Below are positions 16,164 to 23,204 of a DNA stretch of 64,000 bases, one piece after another. The position numbers and the translations under genes are program-made. Source of the DNA: Streptomyces diastaticus subsp. diastaticus (GTDB taxonomy: Bacteria; Actinomycetota; Actinomycetes; Streptomycetales; Streptomycetaceae); contig NZ_BLLN01000003.1 in assembly GCF_011170125.1 (NCBI RefSeq), positions 496,001 through 560,000 of the forward strand, read 5' to 3'. The notes under the pieces were generated by a model, which saw nothing but the letters and a program-made list of their open reading frames with translations, was not told the origin of the DNA and made no database searches. Within the stretch, counting starts at the first letter, position 1, and every line of letters begins with the position of its first letter.

Positions 16164-17406
16164 GGGGGAGCGGCTGGCCCGCGACGACCAGCAGGACGTG
16201 CTCGCACTCGGCGGCGACGGCGGCGTTGAGGCGGCCCAGTTCGTCGCGGTAGCGGCGCCCGGCCGCCGTCGCCGGGACGATGCCGGAGCCGACCTCGTTG
16301 GAGACCGCGACCAGGGTGCGCCGGGTGGTCCGCACGGCGTCGGCCAACTCCTCGCACCGGGCGCGTAGTTCGCGCTCACCACCACCCGCCCAGGCGGCGT
16401 CGTCCCAGGCGTCGACCCGGTCCATGGCGTCCGTCAGCCAGAGCGAGAGACAGTCCAGCAGCAGCGGCGGCCCGTCCTGGGCGAGCAGGGGCAGCAGGTC
16501 GCAGGTCTCGGCCGTGCGCCACGAGGCGGGCCGCCGCTCCCGGTGCAGCAGGACCCGCGCGGCCCACTCCCGGTCCCCGTCACGGGTCCCGCCGGTCGCC
16601 ACGTACAGCACTTCGGGCCAGGCGGCGAGCCGGCGTTCGGCCTCCAGGGACTTGCCGGAGCGGGCCCCGCCGAGCACCAGTGTGCGCCGGGGGAGGGGCG
16701 GCCGGACAGGGCCGGGGCCGTGGCCGTCGGCGAGACCGCGCACGCCGGGGGCGGGTGGCGGGCCGACGGTGAGCCGGGTGCCGTCGGGCACGGCGCGGGC
16801 CCCGGCGGCCGTCAGCCGCCGCGCCGTCTCGCGGCCGGCGGGCACGCCGTGGCCGAGGTGGACGGCGAGGACGTCGGTGCCGGGCGTGACCGCCCCGGCC
16901 TCCCGCAGCCGGGCCAGCGCGTCCGGCCGCCCGACGACGTCCACCAGCACCGTGTCGTACGGCGCGGTCATCCCTTCGGGCCCGCTCGTCCCGGCGGGCG
17001 CCGCCCCCGGCGGCAGGTACAGCAGCCGCTCCCCGTCGTGCCCCGTCACCTCGTAACCGGTGCCGGGCGCGTCGGTGGCCACCGCCCGCACCCGCTGCCC
17101 GCTGATCAGCGTCAGCTCCCGGCCGTCGGGCACCCGCGCCGGCTGCGGCAGCCCGGCCGGGATCTCCATGGCGGGCCCGTCGTGCGGGTGGGAGAGGAGC
17201 ACCTGCCGGACCTGGCCGAGGTTCCGCCCGGCGCGCGCGGCGGCGAACGCGATGCCCGGGGTGAGGTCCAGCAGCAACGACCCGTCGACCAGCAGCGCGG
17301 TCGCCGCGCGGGCCTCCTCGCCGAGAGCGGTCGCGCACACGGCGCACGGGCAGTCCGGGCGCGGCAGGCCCTCGGGCGCCCCGGTGCCGAGCAGAGTCAG
17401 TTCCAC
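16153..17406 (-). CDS. cobU: Metallo-beta-lactamase-like domain fused to CobU (adenosylcobinamide kinase/guanylyltransferase)
   Basis: A 417-residue two-domain protein. The C-terminal half is CobU, which phosphorylates adenosylcobinamide and adds GMP: it begins with a P-loop GGARSGKS (246-253) and continues with LYVATGGTRDGD, LLLDCLSLWL and VAVSNEVGSGIVP, all family signatures. The N-terminal about 235 residues resemble a metallo-beta-lactamase fold (LTLLGTGAPEGLPRPDCPC, VLLSHPHDGPAME, VLAVHLGHGVPAG), but the canonical HxHxDH is reduced to HPHDGP, so metal catalysis may be altered. This fusion is common in Streptomyces annotations. The start is GTG at 17406. It is part of the cobS/cobT group though the genes are not contiguous. 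Confidence 0.93.
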   Translation of the reverse strand: MELTLLGTGAPEGLPRPDCPCAVCATALGEEARAATALLVDGSLLLDLTPGIAFAAARAGRNLGQVRQVLLSHPHDGPAMEIPAGLPQPARVPDGRELTLISGQRVRAVATDAPGTGYEVTGHDGERLLYLPPGAAPAGTSGPEGMTAPYDTVLVDVVGRPDALARLREAGAVTPGTDVLAVHLGHGVPAGRETARRLTAAGARAVPDGTRLTVGPPPAPGVRGLADGHGPGPVRPPLPRRTLVLGGARSGKSLEAERRLAAWPEVLYVATGGTRDGDREWAARVLLHRERRPASWRTAETCDLLPLLAQDGPPLLLDCLSLWLTDAMDRVDAWDDAAWAGGGERELRARCEELADAVRTTRRTLVAVSNEVGSGIVPATAAGRRYRDELGRLNAAVAAECEHVLLVVAGQPLPLKG

Positions 17407-17560
17407 GGCCCCGATCCTGCCGTGTCCGCCGCCACGCCGCATGTCCCGCCCCTGTGACGTGGGCGACGCCGCCCGAGCGGCCGTACGCCGCGCGTACGCC
17501 CCCGCGCCCGCCCCCGCTCGTCTACGCTGCCCGGACAACCGGACGCTCGGGAGGCGGAAC

Positions 17561-17776
17561 ATGGTGCCGTGGACATGGCGGTTCGAGAAGGCCGACGGGA
17601 CGGAGGTCAGCCCCTCCGTGGAGCCCGACGAGTTCAGCACGCAGGGCGACGCCGAGTCGTGGCTCGGTGAATACTGGAAGGAACTCCTCGAAGGCGGCGT
17701 CGAACAGGTCCGCCTCTACGAGGACACCACCGAGATCTACGGCCCGATGAGTCTCCGCGAGGCGCAGACGGCCTGA
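17561..17776 (+). CDS. Conserved small acidic protein of unknown function
   Basis: A 71-residue protein, acidic and rich in aromatic residues (MVPWTWRFEKADG, SWLGEYWKELLEGG, VRLYEDTTEIYGPMSL). A GGGAGG ribosome-binding site lies just ahead of the ATG. It has no membrane segment or cysteines. It is divergent from cobU and stands alone, with the convergent methyltransferase ending 60 bases away. I recall very similar short proteins annotated as hypothetical throughout Streptomyces, which supports a real gene, but no function is known to me. Confidence 0.85.
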   Translation: MVPWTWRFEKADGTEVSPSVEPDEFSTQGDAESWLGEYWKELLEGGVEQVRLYEDTTEIYGPMSLREAQTA

Positions 17777-17836
17777 GCGCCGACGGCGGCCCGCCCCGGC
17801 AGAGGGGGCGGGCCGCCGCCGTACGTGCCGCGGCGC

Positions 17837-18742
17837 TCAGCCGCGGACGCCGCACAGGTGCAGCAGGGCCGCCACCGAGCGGTACGGATCCGTGCGTCCC
17901 GCCCGCTCCTCCGCGGCCAGCAGTGCCTGGAACTCGGCCTCGTCGGCCGGCCCGGGCCCGTCCGAGCCCCGTGCGGCCAGCACGCGCACCCCGTACCACC
18001 GCTCCAGCGGTGCGCCGATCCCGGCCAGCGCCGAGGTGAGCGGGGCGAGCCGGTCCGCGCGCTCGGGGCCGGTCTGCGCGTCGAAGGCGTCCAGCGCGCC
18101 CCGCCAGTCGCCGGCGAGGCCAGGGCCGAGCGCCGAGGCGTCCGCGTTGCGCGCCAGCAGCGAGAGCAGGCCGCCGGGGGCGAGCATCCGGCCGAGGCCC
18201 GCGAGGAGCGCGTCCGGAGACGCCACCCTCATCAGCACACTGTGGCAGAGCACCACGTCGAAACTGCCCGGCAGGAAGTGCACCCCGGTCTCGTGCCCGT
18301 CGCCCACCACCAGCCGGAACCGTTCGCGGATGCCGTCGGGCTCCCCGGCCAGCGCCTCACCGGCCGCCTCGACCAGCGCGGGGTCCGACTCGACGCCGGT
18401 GACCTGGTGGCCCAGGCGGGCCAGCCGCAGCGCCTGGCGGCCCGCGCCCATGCCGACGTCCAGCACCCGCAGCCTGCGGCCCACCGCGAACCGCGCCGCG
18501 AGCTGCTCGTCGAGCTGCCGCGCGACCAGCTCACGGTGGACCCGCTCACGCAGGCCCTCCCCGGCGGAACGGGGAGGTGCCCCACCGCCCCGTTCCGGGG
18601 CGGCCTGCGCCGGGACGGCCGAGAGCCGCGCCAGGACCTGGCGCGGGTCGTCGGGTACGGAGGGCACGTCGGACGGCCCCGGTGGCGCACCGGGGCCCGG
18701 CGCGCCGGGGCCGCCGGGCGGCTCCGCGACGCGGGTGCTCAG
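17837..18742 (-). CDS. SAM-dependent methyltransferase, possible CTG start
   Basis: A class I methyltransferase with motif I VLDVGMGAGRQALRLARLGH, the acidic end of strand two (GVESDP), FDVVLCHSVLMRVASPD and LAPGGLLSLLARNADAS, as in small-molecule or CmoM-like methyltransferases. The start is the problem. The frame is open upstream without ATG or GTG near a ribosome-binding site, but a CTG at 18742 lies five bases after GGGGAG and overlaps the TGA of the DUF3043 gene (CTGA), exactly where a coupled ATGA start would sit. The alternative is GTG at 18667, giving 276 residues but no good ribosome-binding site. It follows the DUF3043 gene in one operon. Confidence 0.8.
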   Translation of the reverse strand: MSTRVAEPPGGPGAPGPGAPPGPSDVPSVPDDPRQVLARLSAVPAQAAPERGGGAPPRSAGEGLRERVHRELVARQLDEQLAARFAVGRRLRVLDVGMGAGRQALRLARLGHQVTGVESDPALVEAAGEALAGEPDGIRERFRLVVGDGHETGVHFLPGSFDVVLCHSVLMRVASPDALLAGLGRMLAPGGLLSLLARNADASALGPGLAGDWRGALDAFDAQTGPERADRLAPLTSALAGIGAPLERWYGVRVLAARGSDGPGPADEAEFQALLAAEERAGRTDPYRSVAALLHLCGVRG

Positions 18743-19329
18743 GGCTGCTCCCCGCGCTTGACCATCGGCTTCGGCAGCCGCAGGCGGCGCATCTGGAGGG
18801 TGCGCATCAGCGCGTACAGGACGGCGCCCTTCATCGGCTGGCCCTCGAACCGCTCCCGCAGGGCGCGCTTCAGCTTGATGCTGGTGACCACCGAGTCGAT
18901 CACGATCAGCACGATCAGCGCCATCCACAGCAGCAGCGCGATGTTCTGGAGCTGCGGCACCCGGATCATGCTCAGAACCAGGATGACCACCGCGAACGGA
19001 AGGAAGAACTCGGCGACCGCGAACCGCGAGTCGACGTAGTTCCGGGCGAACTTGCGCACCGGCCCCTTGTCGCGAGCGGGCAGGTACCGCTCGTCGCCGT
19101 TGTTCAGCGCCTCGCGCTGGCGTGCCATGTCGGCCCGCCGGGCGTCGCGCTGCTTGCGCGCCGCCTCCTTGCGGGTCATCTGCGTGTTGGTCACGCTGCG
19201 CCGCTGGGACTGGGCCTGCGCACGCTTGGGGGTCGGGCGGCCCTTCGGGGCCTGCGGGTCACGGGGCTCTGTGGAAGGGGCCGCCTGCGCGGCGGGCGCC
19301 TTCTCGCTATTCGCACGGCTACGGAACAC
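18739..19329 (-). CDS. DUF3043 family membrane protein
   Basis: A 196-residue protein. The basic, Lys/Arg/Gln-rich N-terminal half (PKGRPTPKRAQAQSQRRS, RKEAARKQRDARRADMARQR) and two hydrophobic helices near 110-160 (AVAEFFLPFAVVILVLSMI, IALLLWMALIVLIVIDSVV) are typical of the actinobacterial DUF3043 family. The start is taken as GTG at 19329 because family members begin with a short FRSR sequence; an ATG at 19359 would add ten residues and cannot be excluded. The start lacks a strong ribosome-binding site. Its stop overlaps the start of the downstream methyltransferase. It is divergent from pspA. Function unknown. Confidence 0.85.
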   Translation of the reverse strand: MFRSRANSEKAPAAQAAPSTEPRDPQAPKGRPTPKRAQAQSQRRSVTNTQMTRKEAARKQRDARRADMARQREALNNGDERYLPARDKGPVRKFARNYVDSRFAVAEFFLPFAVVILVLSMIRVPQLQNIALLLWMALIVLIVIDSVVTSIKLKRALRERFEGQPMKGAVLYALMRTLQMRRLRLPKPMVKRGEQP

Positions 19330-19624
19330 AAAACCCAAGCGTACGGTGTGCGGGCGCATGGACCCCAGGGCCGAGGGGAACGATCCCGCAACACACCGCG
19401 TCCCGATTTCGGGGCGTACGGGGACGTGCCGGTGGTTTGCCGGTGCTTTGCCCCGGGTGCGGGAGCCCGCCGCTACTCCTCGCGCCGGAGCGTCGCGGCC
19501 CGCACTCGTCCTTGCGGAGGAGCGCATCGGTGCTCGGACAGTGCGGTAATGGATGCGGGGCCCGTAGGGTGGGTTCTGTTGGTGTTCTGAGCTGGAGTCC
19601 GTCAGAAGGGGGCGCGCGAAGCCC

Positions 19625-20422
19625 ATGAGCGGTGTCATGAAGCGTATGGGGATGATCTTCCGCGCGAAGGCGAACAAGGCCCTTGACCGGGCCGAGGACC
19701 CGCGCGAGACCCTCGACTACTCGTACCAGAAGCAGCTGGAGCTGCTCCAGAAGGTCCGCCGGGGCGTCGCCGACGTGGCGACCTCGCGCAAGCGCCTGGA
19801 GTTGCAGCTCAACCAGCTCCAGAAGAAGTCCTCCGACCTGGAGGGCCAGGGCCGCAAGGCGCTGGCGCTGGGCCGGGAGGACCTCGCCCGCGAGGCACTC
19901 TCCCGCCGTGCCGCCCTCCAGGGGCAGATCACCGACCTGGAGACGCAGCACCAGACGCTCCAGGGCGAGGAGGAGAAGCTCACCCTGGCGGCCCAGCGGC
20001 TCCAGGCCAAGGTCGACGCCTTCCGCACCAAGAAGGAGACGATCAAGGCCACCTACACCGCGGCCCAGGCCCAGACCCGGATCGCGGAGTCCTTCTCCGG
20101 CATCTCCGAGGAGATGAGCGACGTCGGCGTCGCCATCCAGCGTGCCGAGGACAAGACGGCCCAGCTCCAGGCCCGCTCCGGCGCCATCGACGAGCTGCTC
20201 GCCTCCGGCGCCCTCGACGACCAGTCCGGCCTCCAGAAGGACGACATCCAGCTCGAGCTGGACCGCCTCTCCGGTGGTAGTGATGTGGAGCTGGAACTCC
20301 AGCGGATGAAGGCCGAGCTGGCCGGAGGTCCGTCGGGCGGCCAGCAGGCCATCGAGGGCGGTGCCCAGGGCGAGCAGGACCGGCAGCAGCCGGAGGACAC
20401 CCCCCGCTTCGAGAAGAACTGA
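19625..20422 (+). CDS. pspA: PspA/IM30 family protein
   Basis: A 265-residue PspA/Vipp1-type (ESCRT-III-like) protein that binds and stabilises the inner face of the cytoplasmic membrane under stress. The N-terminal amphipathic helix (MKRMGMIFRAKANKALDRAE) leads into a long coiled coil through about residue 215 (SRKRLELQLNQLQKKSSDLE, GEEEKLTLAAQRLQAKVDAF), then a Gly/Gln-rich acidic tail. The length fits, with a tail longer than the E. coli protein. It is followed 17 bases later by a PspAA gene, the common actinobacterial pairing. No PspF or PspBC homologue is nearby, so regulation differs from that of enterobacteria. Confidence 0.95.
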   Translation: MSGVMKRMGMIFRAKANKALDRAEDPRETLDYSYQKQLELLQKVRRGVADVATSRKRLELQLNQLQKKSSDLEGQGRKALALGREDLAREALSRRAALQGQITDLETQHQTLQGEEEKLTLAAQRLQAKVDAFRTKKETIKATYTAAQAQTRIAESFSGISEEMSDVGVAIQRAEDKTAQLQARSGAIDELLASGALDDQSGLQKDDIQLELDRLSGGSDVELELQRMKAELAGGPSGGQQAIEGGAQGEQDRQQPEDTPRFEKN

Positions 20423-20439
20423 GCGCCGAGGAGGGCGTC

Positions 20440-20718
20440 GTGATCGTACGGATCATGGGCGAGGGGCAGGTGAAGCTGGCCGACAGCCACTTCGCCGAAC
20501 TGAACGCGTTGGACGACGAGCTGCTCACCGAGATGGAGAGCGGCGACGGCCCGGGCTTCCGCGCCACCCTCACCGCGCTCCTGGACAAGGTCCGCGAGCT
20601 GGGCACGCCGCTCCCCGACGACTTTCTGGAGCCGTCCGAGCTGATCCTCCCGGCCCCCGAGGCCAGCCTGGAAGAGGTCCGCGAACTCCTGAGCGACGAC
20701 GGCCTCATCCCCGGCTGA
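20440..20718 (+). CDS. PspAA-domain protein
   Basis: A 92-residue protein (VRIMGEGQVKLADSHFAELN, then LDDELLTEMESGDGPGF) matching the PspAA domain found next to PspA in actinobacteria and archaea. It has a start GTG with GAGGAGG upstream and an acidic composition. It likely partners or modulates the upstream PspA in the same transcript; this is inferred from constant pairing, not from sequence chemistry. A strong terminator follows at 20743-20778. Confidence 0.88.
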   Translation: MIVRIMGEGQVKLADSHFAELNALDDELLTEMESGDGPGFRATLTALLDKVRELGTPLPDDFLEPSELILPAPEASLEEVRELLSDDGLIPG

Positions 20719-20742
20719 ACACCTCGTTCCCGCCCCGCGCAT

Positions 20743-20778
20743 CGCCTCAGCCCCGGCCCGGCGGCCGGGGCTGAGGCG
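20743..20778 (+). terminator. Terminator of the pspA operon
   Basis: A perfect 16-base stem: 20743-20758 pairs with 20763-20778 around a four-base loop, 25 bases past the PspAA stop codon. Confidence 0.85.
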
Positions 20779-20938
20779 TGCCCGCTCCCGGCGCCGGGAG
20801 CCCTCGTACGCTCCCGGCGCCCCTCTCCGGTCGGGCAGAATGAGGGAGCCCCGGCGCGGCGCGCCCCCGCTCCGGCCGGGCGCCTGAGACGGTCCAGCCG
20901 CGCCGAGCGGTATCGCCAGCGCACTTCGGAGGGGCCCC

Positions 20939-22258
20939 GTGAGCCCGACCCCCACCGCCCCGGCGGCACCCCCGCGGCGGGCCGCCGCCCGCCTCCGCCG
21001 CCGGGCCCGCGCCCACCCCCGGCTGGTCGACGCGGTGCTCGCGGTGGGGGTGCTGATCTGCATGGTGGCCGGCTCGCTGACCGACCCGCATCACCCGGAC
21101 GGCCCCACCTGGAGGTCCTCGCCGCCCGACGCCGCCGGTTTCACCCTGATGGCCCTCGGCGCCGCCGCCCTCGTCCTGCGCCGCCGCGCCCCGCGCACCG
21201 TGCTGGCCGCCGCCTCCCTCGCCTCGCTGGCCGTGCTGGTCTCCGGCGACCCCCGGACCCCCGTCGTGATGAGCGCGGCCGTCGCGCTGTACACCGTGGC
21301 CGCCCGCACCGACCGGCCCACCACCTGGCGGATCGGCCTGCTCACCTCGGCCGGACTCACCGCCGGCGCCATGCTCTGCGGCAACCCGCCCTGGTACGCG
21401 CAGGAGAACTTCGGCATCTTCGCCTGGACCGGTCTCGCCGCGGCCGCCGGGGACGCCGTGCGCAGCAGGCGGGCCTACATCAGCGCCATCCAGGAGCGCG
21501 CCGACCGCGCCGAGCGCACCCGCGAGGAGGAGGCCCGCCGCCGCGTCGCCGAGGAACGGCTGCGGATCGCCCGCGACCTGCACGACGTCGTGGCCCACCA
21601 CATCGCCCTGGTCAACGTCCAGGCAGGCGTCGCCGCCCACGTCATGGACCGCAGACCCGACCAGGCCAAGGAGGCGCTGGCCCACGTCCGGGAGGCCAGC
21701 CGCTCCGCGCTCGACGAACTCCGCGCCACCGTCGGCCTGCTCCGCCAGAGCGGTGACCCCGAGGCGCCCACCGAACCGGCGCCCGGCCTCGCCCGCCTCG
21801 GCGACCTGGCCGAACGGTTCCGCAACGCCGGGCTGCCCGTGGAGATCGCCTGCCCGGACCGGGGTGACCCGCTGCCGGCCGCCGTCGACCTCGCCGCGTA
21901 CCGGGTCGTCCAGGAGGCGCTGACCAACGTCCACAAGCACGCCGGCCCCGGGGCCCGTGCCGAGGTCAGCGTCGTCCCCGTCGACGGGCACATCGAGATC
22001 ACCGTCCTCGACGGCGGCCCGGGCGGCCCGCCCGCCCACGGCACGGCCGCGCCCGTGCCGCCGCCCGGCGGCGGCCACGGCCTGCTGGGTATGCGCGAAC
22101 GCGTCACCGCCCTCGGCGGCACCTGCACGGCGGGGCCCCGCTTCGGCGGCGGTTTCCGCGTCCATGCGATCCTGCCCGCCCAGGGCGCGACCCCCGCGCC
22201 CCGCACGCCCGCCCCCGTACCGCCGCCGCGGGACGGCGCACCGAAGGACGGCCGATGA
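20939..22258 (+). CDS. Sensor histidine kinase (HPK7/NarX-like, HisKA_3)
   Basis: A 439-residue membrane kinase. About four to five hydrophobic segments occupy residues 28-170, with very short loops and no large extracellular sensor, as in intramembrane-sensing kinases such as DesK or LiaS types. The HisKA_3 dimerisation helix carries the phosphoacceptor His215 in ARDLHDVVAHHIALVN. The HATPase domain shows VQEALTNVHKHAG (N box) and GGGHGLLGMRERV (G box). A Pro-rich tail follows. The start GTG at 20939 has CGGAGGGG upstream. The ATGA overlap with the next gene makes the regulator its cognate partner. The RND pump downstream is a possible target. Confidence 0.95.
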   Translation: MSPTPTAPAAPPRRAAARLRRRARAHPRLVDAVLAVGVLICMVAGSLTDPHHPDGPTWRSSPPDAAGFTLMALGAAALVLRRRAPRTVLAAASLASLAVLVSGDPRTPVVMSAAVALYTVAARTDRPTTWRIGLLTSAGLTAGAMLCGNPPWYAQENFGIFAWTGLAAAAGDAVRSRRAYISAIQERADRAERTREEEARRRVAEERLRIARDLHDVVAHHIALVNVQAGVAAHVMDRRPDQAKEALAHVREASRSALDELRATVGLLRQSGDPEAPTEPAPGLARLGDLAERFRNAGLPVEIACPDRGDPLPAAVDLAAYRVVQEALTNVHKHAGPGARAEVSVVPVDGHIEITVLDGGPGGPPAHGTAAPVPPPGGGHGLLGMRERVTALGGTCTAGPRFGGGFRVHAILPAQGATPAPRTPAPVPPPRDGAPKDGR

Positions 22259-22938
22259 CCATCAGGGTGCTGCTCGCCGACGACCAGGCCCTGCTGCGCA
22301 GCGCCTTCCGGGTGCTCGTCGACTCCGAGCCCGACATGGAGGTCGTCGGCGAGGCCGCCGACGGCGCCGAGGCCGTCGAACTGGCCCGTGCCGCCCGCCC
22401 CGACGTCGTCCTCATGGACATCCGGATGCCCGGCACCGACGGCCTCGCCGCCACCCGGTCGATCAGCGCCGATCCCGGCCTCGACGGGGTGCGGGTGGTC
22501 ATGCTGACCACCTTCGAGGTCGACGAGTACGTGGTCCGCGCGCTGCGCGCCGGGGCCTGCGGCTTCCTCGGCAAGGGCTCCGAACCCGCCGAACTCCTCG
22601 GCGCCATACGCGTCGCCCACGCCGGGGAGGCGCTGCTCTCGCCGGCCGCCACCAAGGGCCTCATCGCCTCGTTCCTCGCCCAGTCCGACCACGGCGCCGA
22701 CGAGCGGCACGGCGCCCGCGAGGAGCGGCTCGCCTCGCTCACCGGCCGCGAACGCGAAGTCCTCGTCCACGTCGCGGGCGGCCTGTCCAACGACGAGATA
22801 GCCGCCCGCCTCCAGGTCAGCCCGCTCACCGTCAAGACCCACGTCAACCGGGCCATGGCCAAGCTCGGTGCCCGCGACCGGGCCCAACTCGTCGTCACCG
22901 CCTACGAGACGGGCCTCGTACGCCCCCGCGCCGGCTGA
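22255..22938 (+). CDS. NarL/LuxR-type response regulator
   Basis: A 227-residue regulator. Receiver domain residues 1-120 carry the acidic pair Asp9/Asp10, the phosphoacceptor Asp55 in VVLMDIRMPG, Thr86 and Lys108 in GFLGKGSEP. The C-terminal LuxR-type helix-turn-helix lies at about 160-215 (LTGREREVLVHVAGGLSNDE, VKTHVNRAMAKLG). It overlaps the kinase gene by four bases (ATGA). A terminator-like hairpin follows at 22954-22988 and separates it from the efflux gene, which therefore may have its own promoter. No target box is recognisable. Confidence 0.96.
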   Translation: MTIRVLLADDQALLRSAFRVLVDSEPDMEVVGEAADGAEAVELARAARPDVVLMDIRMPGTDGLAATRSISADPGLDGVRVVMLTTFEVDEYVVRALRAGACGFLGKGSEPAELLGAIRVAHAGEALLSPAATKGLIASFLAQSDHGADERHGAREERLASLTGREREVLVHVAGGLSNDEIAARLQVSPLTVKTHVNRAMAKLGARDRAQLVVTAYETGLVRPRAG

Positions 22939-22953
22939 GCCCGGCATCCCGGC

Positions 22954-22988
22954 CCCGCGGACGCCGCCCGCCTCCGGGCGTCCACGGG
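22954..22988 (+). terminator. Terminator after the two-component operon
   Basis: 22954-22965 pairs with 22977-22988 with one mismatch around an 11-base loop, 16 bases past the regulator stop codon. Confidence 0.65.
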
Positions 22989-23018
22989 ACCGGGATGGAC
23001 CCCGGGGTGTAGCTCGCC

Positions 23019-23034
23019 TACTGCGCACGCAGTA
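23019..23034. promoter_or_regulatory. Operator-like palindrome upstream of the RND pump
   Basis: TACTGCGCACGCAGTA has perfect 7-base arms (TACTGCG/CGCAGTA) around CA. It lies about 170 bases before the pump start and just after the previous terminator, where a promoter is expected. The form is typical of TetR- or MarR-family operators, but no such gene is adjacent, so the binding protein is unknown. Confidence 0.45.
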
Positions 23035-23204
23035 CGGGGCGGCCGAGAAATCCGCCCGGAAGCGGCCCGAGGGCCCGTCGCGGTCGCCCATCGTGGAGCG
23101 GGGGCGCGTCGCGACCCTCACCGGCGGGTCCGCGAGGCCGCTCACGGACGGCCTGCCCAGGCCGACGCCGTTGCCCAGCACGCCACTTGAGGAGCGACAC
23201 CACC

